A stretch of 17,962 bases of DNA from JBMFLE01 sp049971355 (lineage in GTDB: Bacteria; Patescibacteriota; Patescibacteriia; UBA2591; UBA4787): contig JBMFLE010000011.1 of NCBI GenBank assembly GCA_049971355.1, forward strand, positions 1 through 17,962. Direction: 5' to 3'. The position numbers were made by a program, and so were the translations under genes. Positions 1 through 4,945 of the stretch are shown here, one piece after another; position 1 is the first letter of the stretch, and each line of letters begins with the position of its first letter. Below the pieces are notes generated by a model. It had not been told where the DNA came from, made no database searches, and worked only from the letters and a program-made list of their open reading frames with translations.

Positions 1-40
1 CGCCTGCCTCGCCTTGACGAGCAAAGGTGAGTCGAGGCGG
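1..40. repeat. GC-rich imperfect palindrome at window edge
   Basis: GCCTCG at 6-11 pairs with CGAGGC at 33-38, and CCTT at 12-15 pairs with AAGG at 24-27, giving a bulged hairpin. It is more GC-rich than its surroundings and resembles the palindromic words seen elsewhere in the window, for example inside valS. It may be a REP-like element or the end of an upstream terminator; the left edge hides its context. Confidence 0.4.
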
Positions 41-43
41 ATT

Positions 44-130
44 GGTTAGGATTATTTTATCAACCGTTTCAAACAGCCCAAACTAAATTATTAAAAGCGG
101 AAAATTGTTCCACGAAAGGGACTCACTTCA
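44..130 (+). repeat. 87-bp inverted repeat, left copy
   Basis: This stretch matches the reverse complement of 2895-2981 over 87 bases with five mismatches and no gaps; about 60 bases in the middle are identical. Four of the five mismatches cluster at the end nearest the gene. The left copy runs right up to the start of the O-antigen ligase-like gene, so it supplies that gene's 5' leader. A weak promoter (TTTCAA at 67-72, 16-bp spacer, TATTAA at 89-94) may lie in it. No transposase is seen between the copies. Confidence 0.85.
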
Positions 131-134
131 AATT

Positions 135-1529
135 ATGATAATTTTCTATTTTCTATTTTCTATTTTCTATTTTCTAGTGGCCATTTGGCAGCCAAAGTGG
201 GCTTTATTTTTGATTTGCGTTTTATTGCCGACATATCAAATTCGTTTTCAATTTCTCGGCCTGCCAACCACTCTGCTTGAAGTAATGATTTTAATCCTGT
301 TTATTGTTTGGTTTTTTAAATTTAAAATTTATCGATTATCCAACATCCAGCATCTATCATCCAGAATCCAATCATGGCTTTGGTTGATTTTGGCTTGGTT
401 GGTTGCCGGGCTAGTGGCAGTGTTCGTTTCGCCTAATAAATGGGCAGCGCTTGGTCATTGGCGGGCCTATTTTTTGGAACCAATTCTGCTGTTAATCGTA
501 TTTTTGGACATCAGTCACCGTGAGGCTAAAAATTTGGGGGGTTTGACCCCTCAGAATTTTAAGAGGTCAGACCTTAGAAAAAATATAATTTTGGCTTTAT
601 CTATCTCGGCTTTTGGCTGTTCTATTTGGGCGATTCTTCAAAAATTTCTCGGCGGCGGAGCGATGAGTTTAGAAACTTGGCGCTATCCCTTAACTGAGGT
701 TTGGCGAGCAACCGGCCCATTTCCACAGCCAAATTTTTTAGGTTTATATTTAGCGCCGATTATCATTTTGGCATTCGGTCAGTTGATAGAAAATTTTAAA
801 AACAAAAGAATATTAGCTATTAGTTATTGGCTATTAGTTATTATCGCCGGTTTACTGGCGATAATACTGGCTCGGAGCGAAGGGGCGATTTTAGGGATTT
901 TGGCTGGTCTAATTTTTTCGGCTTTAATCTATCGAAAGAGCAGAAAATGGGTTGCTATTGGTTTGATAATTTTAATCATCATTGGATTTAGTTTGCCAAT
1001 TACGCGAAATTATTTTATTGAAAAAATTACTTTTCAAGACTTTTCAGGCCAAATTCGTTTGAAAATTTGGTCTGAGACATTAACAATGTTAAAAGATAGA
1101 CCGATTTTTGGGGCTGGTTTACGCGGCTATCAGACAGTGATTGAGAAATATCACCAACCCTATTTTTCAACAGAAAGACCGATTCCTTTAGAAATTCACC
1201 CCTATCCTCATAATATTTTTTTAGCCATTTGGTCTGAATTAGGTATTTTGGGCCTGATTGTGTCTTTATGGATTTTAATCAAATTTTTCTACCAAGGATT
1301 TAATAAGATAATTCAAACAATCCGAACATATCCGAACACCCCGAATAAAGTTTTTGATATTTCTTACCCAAGGCGGATCAGCGCCGAGCTGATATTTTTG
1401 ATTCTTAATTTAAGCGCCATGATTGCCTTGCTCGTCCATGGCACATTTGATACTCCTTATTTCAAAAATGACTTGGCGGTTTTATTTTGGTTGATTGTCG
1501 GATTAATGATTTCTAATTTTTATAGATAA
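135..1529 (+). CDS. O-antigen ligase / polymerase-like membrane protein (Wzy/WaaL family)
   Basis: Predicted to join or polymerise lipid-linked glycans at the outer face of the cytoplasmic membrane, building surface polysaccharide. The protein is almost entirely hydrophobic, with roughly ten membrane segments. Towards the C-terminus it has the family's loop signature HPYPHNIFLAIWSELGILGL, which is typical of the Wzy_C (PF04932) region, preceded by the KIWSETLTMLKDRPIFGAGL stretch. I chose ATG 135 (464 aa). An upstream TTG at 105 lies inside the 87-bp repeat, and a GTG at 177 just after the heptamer repeat is also in frame. Only a weak purine run (around 113-121) precedes ATG 135. The coding sequence carries several repeat-like words (338-373, 538-575, 811-844, 1320-1346, 1377-1393). 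No other glycan genes are visible in the window. Confidence 0.82.
   Translation: MIIFYFLFSIFYFLVAIWQPKWALFLICVLLPTYQIRFQFLGLPTTLLEVMILILFIVWFFKFKIYRLSNIQHLSSRIQSWLWLILAWLVAGLVAVFVSPNKWAALGHWRAYFLEPILLLIVFLDISHREAKNLGGLTPQNFKRSDLRKNIILALSISAFGCSIWAILQKFLGGGAMSLETWRYPLTEVWRATGPFPQPNFLGLYLAPIIILAFGQLIENFKNKRILAISYWLLVIIAGLLAIILARSEGAILGILAGLIFSALIYRKSRKWVAIGLIILIIIGFSLPITRNYFIEKITFQDFSGQIRLKIWSETLTMLKDRPIFGAGLRGYQTVIEKYHQPYFSTERPIPLEIHPYPHNIFLAIWSELGILGLIVSLWILIKFFYQGFNKIIQTIRTYPNTPNKVFDISYPRRISAELIFLILNLSAMIALLVHGTFDTPYFKNDLAVLFWLIVGLMISNFYR
142..176 (+). repeat. Five perfect tandem copies of heptamer TTTTCTA
   Basis: Five exact copies of a 7-base unit lie 7 bases after ATG 135, inside the first predicted membrane helix. 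Because 7 is not a multiple of 3, gain or loss of one copy would shift the frame; a change of three copies would restore it. Confidence 0.95.
338..373 (+). repeat. ATCCA-type word inside the O-antigen ligase-like gene
   Basis: A run of ATCCAACATCCAGCATC followed by related ATCCAG units, read in frame as SNIQHLSSRIQ between two hydrophobic segments. It looks like a short repeat inserted in a loop. Confidence 0.55.
538..575. repeat. Paired small palindromes inside the O-antigen ligase-like gene
   Basis: GGGGT/ACCCC (538-550) and AGGTC-A-GACCT (564-574) lie side by side, in frame, in a polar loop. The second resembles the GGAGGTC/GACCTCC palindrome at 9201-9215, so it may belong to the same dispersed palindrome family. 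Confidence 0.5.
811..844 (+). repeat. TATTAG/CTATTAGTTAT word inside the O-antigen ligase-like gene
   Basis: CTATTAGTTATTGG is followed at once by CTATTAGTTATTAT, so a 14-base unit is nearly duplicated in frame. It encodes hydrophobic residues and is tolerated at a membrane helix boundary. Confidence 0.6.
1320..1346 (+). repeat. ATCCGAACA word inside the O-antigen ligase-like gene
   Basis: ATCCGAACATATCCGAACAC followed by CCCGAAT. The same ATCCGAACAC word occurs at 2991-3007, and its reverse complement occurs in the 3012-3120 tandem repeat, so this is one word used in coding and non-coding DNA. Confidence 0.6.
1377..1393. repeat. ATCAGC-GCCGA-GCTGAT palindrome inside the O-antigen ligase-like gene
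   Basis: A perfect 6-bp dyad with a 5-base loop, in frame and encoding ISAELI just before the last membrane segment. Confidence 0.55.
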
Positions 1530-1574
1530 TCGGAAATTATTAAATTGCTAATTACTTCTGAGTTGAGGCAGGTC

Positions 1575-1602
1575 TTGGCTGGATATTTATTTTTGATAAG
1601 AT
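1575..1602 (+). promoter_or_regulatory. Promoter of tRNA-Ser
   Basis: TTGGCT at 1575-1580, a 16-bp spacer and TAAGAT at 1597-1602, with the likely start about ten bases before the mature tRNA end at 1619. Confidence 0.55.
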
Positions 1603-1618
1603 AAAAAGAAGTTAATTT

Positions 1619-1708
1619 GGTGGGGTGGCAGAGTGGACGATTGCACCGGTTTCGAAAACCGGAGTACCCGAAAAGGTACCGCGAGTTCGAATCTCGCCCC
1701 CACCGCCA
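1619..1708 (+). tRNA. tRNA-Ser, anticodon CGA
   Basis: The cloverleaf closes by eye. The acceptor GGTGGGG (1619-1625) pairs with CCCCACC (1698-1704). The anticodon stem CCGGT/ACCGG holds a seven-base loop with CGA at 1653-1655, reading UCG. A long variable arm (GTACC/GGTAC) is present, as expected for serine. The T-arm is GCGAG-TTCGAAT-CTCGC (1681-1697), and CCA (1706-1708) is encoded in the DNA. The gene lies inside the segment bounded by the 87-bp inverted repeat. Confidence 0.96.
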
Positions 1709-1734
1709 ATATTCAGATTACGACTATTAAATTT

Positions 1735-2217
1735 ATGAAATCTAAAAAATATCATCAAAGACAAAAATTTTCTTTCCTCACGGGCAAGACCTACTTGGCG
1801 ATGCTTAAAAATAGTGTCGGTTCAAAATTATTCAGAAAATTTTATGTAAAGACGAGAAGAAAAAAGGTGGATATTTTAAATAATGGTAAACTTTCTTGCG
1901 CATTTTATGTTTCATCAATTTTATATTTATTTAAATTAATAAAAAACATTCACTTCACCGTAGATTCAACAGTGAAGGATCTTCAAAAATCCGGTTGGGA
2001 AGTTGTTAAAAAACCTAAAGTTGGTAGTGTTATTGTCTGGGAAAAAATGGATTTTGGCGATGGCGACATTCATAAACACATTGGTTTTTATATTGGAGAT
2101 GGTAAAGCAATAAGCAATAGTTCTAAATTTGGTTATCCAGTGAAACATAGTTGGCCTTTCCGCCCCAAAAGAAAGGTTGAAATAATTCTTTGGAATCCAA
2201 AATTAAAAATTGACTAA
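1735..2217 (+). CDS. Small NlpC/P60- or CHAP-like putative cysteine hydrolase
   Basis: Begins 26 bases after the tRNA; the open frame runs back through the tRNA, so ATG 1735 (160 aa) is the sensible start. There is no clear SD. The layout recalls NlpC/P60 and CHAP folds: a Cys in LSCAFYVS (Cys55) at the start of a helix, then KPKVGSVIVWE (about 93-103), which resembles the pro-Gly-Asp strand of that fold, then HIGFYIGDGKAI (His115), the usual His-bearing strand. Enzymes with this fold cut peptidoglycan peptides or amides. The N-terminal 50 residues are very basic and show no signal peptide, so the site of action is unclear. The family call rests on motif resemblance only; it could be a degenerate or non-enzymatic member. 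Confidence 0.6.
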   Translation: MKSKKYHQRQKFSFLTGKTYLAMLKNSVGSKLFRKFYVKTRRKKVDILNNGKLSCAFYVSSILYLFKLIKNIHFTVDSTVKDLQKSGWEVVKKPKVGSVIVWEKMDFGDGDIHKHIGFYIGDGKAISNSSKFGYPVKHSWPFRPKRKVEIILWNPKLKID

Positions 2218-2222
2218 AATTC

Positions 2223-2250
2223 TTGCTAATTTTTAAATTTGAATTATACT
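2223..2250 (+). promoter_or_regulatory. Promoter of lemA
   Basis: TTGCTA at 2223-2228, a 16-bp spacer and TATACT at 2245-2250, about 40 bases upstream of the lemA ATG. Confidence 0.55.
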
Positions 2251-2293
2251 TTATTTAAAAGTTTTTTCTTAAATTGTTTTTAATTTGAACAAT

Positions 2294-2854
2294 ATGACTT
2301 CACAAATTTTTTTAGTAATTTTTGCGATATTAGTGCTTTTGGTTTTGTGGATTATTGGCACCTATAACCGTCTGGTGAAATTTAGAAATCGAGCTAAAGA
2401 AGCATGGGCTGACATTGATGTTCAGTTAAAAAGGAGATACGACCTAATTCCTAATTTAATTGAAATAGTCAAAGGATACGCTATTCATGAAAAAGAAGTT
2501 TTTGAAAAAATAACTGAAGCAAGGGCAAGAGCAATGGAGGCAAAAACAATAGAAGAAAAGGGTCGGGCAGAAAATTTTTTATCCAACACTTTAAAAACTC
2601 TTTTTGCTGTTGCTGAAAGTTATCCTGATTTAAAGGCTTCAGTTAATTTTTTAGAATTGCAAAGAGAATTAGTTGATACTGAAGACAAGATTCAGGCTGC
2701 CAGAAGATTTTATAACGGAAACGTGAGAGATTTGAATACAATGATTGAAAGTTTTCCGGCAAATCTGATTGCTTCTGCTCTCGGCTTCCAAAAAATGGAA
2801 TTCTTCGAGATAGAGGGAGCCGGAGAGAGAGAAGCGCCCAAAGTAAATTTCTAA
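2294..2854 (+). CDS. lemA: LemA family protein
   Basis: 186 aa from ATG 2294; a TTG at 2285 is in frame but less likely. Residues 4-23 form one N-terminal membrane helix. They are followed by the LemA family hallmark, including AWADIDVQLKRRYDLIPNLI at about 37-56, and a long helical domain ending in a FYN-containing stretch and a LIASALGF tail. The length is normal for the family. LemA proteins are membrane-anchored with the helical bundle expected outside the cytoplasm. Their biochemical role is not settled, but they recur next to M48 proteases of the HtpX type, as here. The 87-bp repeat starts 41 bases after the stop. Confidence 0.93.
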   Translation: MTSQIFLVIFAILVLLVLWIIGTYNRLVKFRNRAKEAWADIDVQLKRRYDLIPNLIEIVKGYAIHEKEVFEKITEARARAMEAKTIEEKGRAENFLSNTLKTLFAVAESYPDLKASVNFLELQRELVDTEDKIQAARRFYNGNVRDLNTMIESFPANLIASALGFQKMEFFEIEGAGEREAPKVNF

Positions 2855-2894
2855 ATCCTAATTAATGCCTAATAAAATTTCAAATTTTTAAATG

Positions 2895-2981
2895 TGAAGT
2901 GAGCCCCTTTTGTCGGACAATTTTCCGCTTTTAATAATTTAGTTTGGGCTGTTTGAAACGGTTGATAAAATAATCCCAACC
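2895..2981 (-). repeat. 87-bp inverted repeat, right copy
   Basis: Reverse complement of 44-130 with five mismatches and no gap. It lies in the lemA-htpX spacer. Together the copies enclose 2,764 bases carrying three protein genes and a tRNA. Confidence 0.85.
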
Positions 2982-3011
2982 CACGAATTTATCCGAACAC
3001 TCCGAACTTAC

Positions 3012-3120
3012 TTTAATTTATAAATTATTCGTGGCGTTCGGATTTGTTCGGACTGTTTGGATGATTTTAATTTATAAATTATTCGGAGCATTCGGATAAC
3101 GTTCGGATTGTTTGGATGAT
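3012..3120 (+). repeat. Tandem duplication of a 54/55-bp unit
   Basis: Units 3012-3065 and 3066-3120 both begin TTTAATTTATAAATTATTCG and both end in TTTGGATGAT, with internal copies of GTTCGGAT. Just upstream (2991-3007) lies the reverse-complement word TCCGAACACTCCGAAC, so part of the spacer can fold back. The repeat ends 25 bases before the htpX-like ATG. The rest of 2855-3145 holds nothing but the 87-bp repeat. Confidence 0.85.
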
Positions 3121-3145
3121 GTTTTAGTAATTAGTCATTTTTAAT

Positions 3146-4048
3146 ATGGCCACTCTTTATACTTACGCCGAAAGTAATACCCGCAAAACATGGTTGTTAA
3201 TGACTGGCTTTTTGGTTCTTATTATTGGCTTGGGTTGGCTTTTTAGTTATTTGTTTGATAATCAAATAATTTTGATTATTGCTCTAATTTTTGCTTTTTC
3301 TCAGAGCTTTTTAAGTTATTGGTATTCAGATAAAATTGTTTTAGCAATGACCAGGGCAAAACCGATTGAGAAAAGGGATAACCCAGAATTATATCGAATT
3401 GTTGAGAATCTTTGTCTTACTGCTGGTCTTCCTTTACCAAAAATTTATATTATTGATGAACCTCAACCTAACGCTTTTGCTACAGGCAGAGATGCAAGTC
3501 ATGCTGTTGTTGCTGTAACCAGAGGTCTTTTAGAGAAATTGGAAAAAAGTGAATTAGAAGGGGTTATTGCCCATGAGCTTTCTCATATCGGAAATAAAGA
3601 TATGCTATTGCAGACAGTAGTTGTAATTTTAGTTGGAGTAGTTGCGATTTTGTCGGATTTTTTCTTAAGAATTAGTTTTTGGGGCGGATTGAAACGACGA
3701 GATGAGAGAGATTCGGGTGAAGCAATTTTGATGTTTTTAGGATTATTGGCCGCTCTTTTGGCGCCAATTGCGGCAATTTTGATTCAATTGGCTATTTCAA
3801 GAAAAAGAGAATTTTTAGCCGATGCTGGTGGCGCTTTATTAACTAGGTATCCCGAAGGATTAGCCAGAGCTTTAGAAAAAATATCAACCGACCAAAATTA
3901 TTTAAAAGTAGCAAACAATTCAACTGCTCATTTATTTATTGTTAATCCTTTCCGAGGAAAACAAACTACCAATTGGGTGACAAAATTATTTATGACCCAC
4001 CCGCCGATAGAAGAACGCATTCGGGCGCTTCGAGGTATGAATTTATAA
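3146..4048 (+). CDS. htpX: HtpX-like M48 family zinc metalloprotease
   Basis: 300 aa, close to the family's usual size. Two N-terminal membrane helices (about 14-36 and 40-58) are followed by the NAFATG motif at 109-114, the zinc site HELSH at 143-147 and the third zinc ligand Glu222 in REFLAD. Two more hydrophobic segments lie between the zinc-site motifs (about 154-175 and 193-218). HtpX proteases degrade misfolded or damaged membrane proteins with the active site on the cytoplasmic side. It follows lemA with a 291-base spacer full of repeats, so the two may be transcribed separately despite the conserved pairing. No SD is seen at ATG 3146. Confidence 0.93.
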   Translation: MATLYTYAESNTRKTWLLMTGFLVLIIGLGWLFSYLFDNQIILIIALIFAFSQSFLSYWYSDKIVLAMTRAKPIEKRDNPELYRIVENLCLTAGLPLPKIYIIDEPQPNAFATGRDASHAVVAVTRGLLEKLEKSELEGVIAHELSHIGNKDMLLQTVVVILVGVVAILSDFFLRISFWGGLKRRDERDSGEAILMFLGLLAALLAPIAAILIQLAISRKREFLADAGGALLTRYPEGLARALEKISTDQNYLKVANNSTAHLFIVNPFRGKQTTNWVTKLFMTHPPIEERIRALRGMNL

Positions 4049-4115
4049 AAATTGAAAATCATTTATCACTAATCGTACCAATTCTATCACGAATAATTAC
4101 AAATATTTTTATTCG

Positions 4116-4769
4116 ATGAGGGTCACTGCCATTAAAGAACAAAAAAGGAGAAATCGAGTTAATATCTATTTGGATAATAAATTTGCTTTCGGTTTGTCAA
4201 AAGAGGCTTTAGTTGATTTTGCTTTATTTGAGGGTAAAGAATTGACTGAAGCAGAAACTGATAGAATTTTGGAACAGGATCAGAAGGTCAGGGCTTTGCA
4301 AAAATGTTTTCGCTGGTTGGGCATTAGAGCAAGAAGTGAAAAAGAATTGGAGAAAAAATTAAGAGAAAAGGGCTTTGCTCCAAAAATTATTCAACAAACT
4401 ATTCAAAGAATCAAAGAATTGGGTTATTTGAATGACGAGAAATTCGCTTGTCTTTTTATTGAGATGCGAAAAGCCGGCCGACCAAAAGGCAAATTTGCTA
4501 TCCAGCGAGATTTAAAACAAAAAGGGATTGACGAAGAGATCATTAAAAAAACTTTAAGAAAATTTTATCCTGAGAATGAGGAAATTGAAAAAGCGTTAAA
4601 TTTAGCCAAAAAGAAAGTTAAAACTTATGGCCAAATTCCTCAGCAAAAAATATATCAAAAATTAGCCAATTTTTTAGCCGGTCGCGGATTTGGTTGGCCG
4701 ATTATTAAGAAAGTTTTAGATAAAATTTTGAAGTCGGAGACGATAGTTCATTTGAAAAACAGGCCATAG
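4116..4769 (+). CDS. recX: RecX family regulatory protein
   Basis: 217 aa, longer than many RecX proteins because an extra N-terminal region (1-55) precedes the core. The core shows the three-helix RecX repeats: LGIRARSEKELEKKLREKGF, then the LGYLNDEKFA motif, then GKFAIQRDLKQKGIDEEIIKK, and a further C-terminal helical unit ending in GFGWPIIKKVL. RecX binds RecA filaments and modulates recombination and SOS activity. recA is not in the window. The 67-base upstream gap shows no clear promoter or SD. Confidence 0.88.
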   Translation: MRVTAIKEQKRRNRVNIYLDNKFAFGLSKEALVDFALFEGKELTEAETDRILEQDQKVRALQKCFRWLGIRARSEKELEKKLREKGFAPKIIQQTIQRIKELGYLNDEKFACLFIEMRKAGRPKGKFAIQRDLKQKGIDEEIIKKTLRKFYPENEEIEKALNLAKKKVKTYGQIPQQKIYQKLANFLAGRGFGWPIIKKVLDKILKSETIVHLKNRP

Positions 4770-4777
4770 ATAAGTCC

Positions 4778-4803
4778 TTGAGGATGGGGGACAGTCCCTC
4801 CAA
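4778..4803 (+). terminator. Possible terminator hairpin after recX
   Basis: TTGAGG near the start pairs with CCTCCAA at the end, and GGGA-CAG-TCCC forms the inner stem. It lies 8 bases after the recX stop, followed by an AT-rich run without a clean T-tract. It may instead be a dispersed palindromic word. Confidence 0.4.
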
Positions 4804-4832
4804 ATTATTAATTTATTTATTATTTATTATTA

Positions 4833-4856
4833 GCGAGTTAGCGAGTTGGCGAGTTT
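4833..4856 (+). repeat. Three tandem GCGAGTT(N) octamers
   Basis: GCGAGTTA, GCGAGTTG and GCGAGTTT follow one another in the recX-ppsA spacer, bounded on each side by TTATTAATTTATT-like runs. Confidence 0.8.
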
Positions 4857-4900
4857 ATTAATTTATTAATAAAATAATTAGGTAATAATGTTGAGTTAAT

Positions 4901-4930
4901 TCTCCTACCAATTACGAAATTGATAGGAGA
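4901..4930 (+). promoter_or_regulatory. Leader hairpin before ppsA that pairs an AGGAG
   Basis: TCTCCTACCAATT (4901-4913) pairs with AATTGATAGGAGA (4918-4930): 13 pairs with one C-A mismatch and loop ACGA. The 3' arm contains AGGAG (4925-4929), which ends 16 bases before the ppsA ATG; a second weak site, AAGG, lies closer. The hairpin could restrain ribosome access. Confidence 0.5.
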
Positions 4931-4945
4931 GCAATAAGGTAAGTT

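Noticed and set aside
105..134. TTG start of the O-antigen ligase-like gene
   Set aside because: It lies inside the 87-bp repeat and adds ten polar residues before the first membrane helix; ATG 135 is more natural.
1685..1708. tRNA-Ser 3' end as an integration site
   Set aside because: I saw no second copy of the tRNA 3' end in the window and no integrase.
1633..1734. N-terminal extension of the NlpC/P60-like frame from a GTG inside the tRNA
   Set aside because: These codons read through the mature tRNA-Ser; the 34 residues resemble nothing and ATG 1735 is available.
3012..3120. CRISPR-like repeat
   Set aside because: Two adjoining units with no unique spacers and no cas genes.
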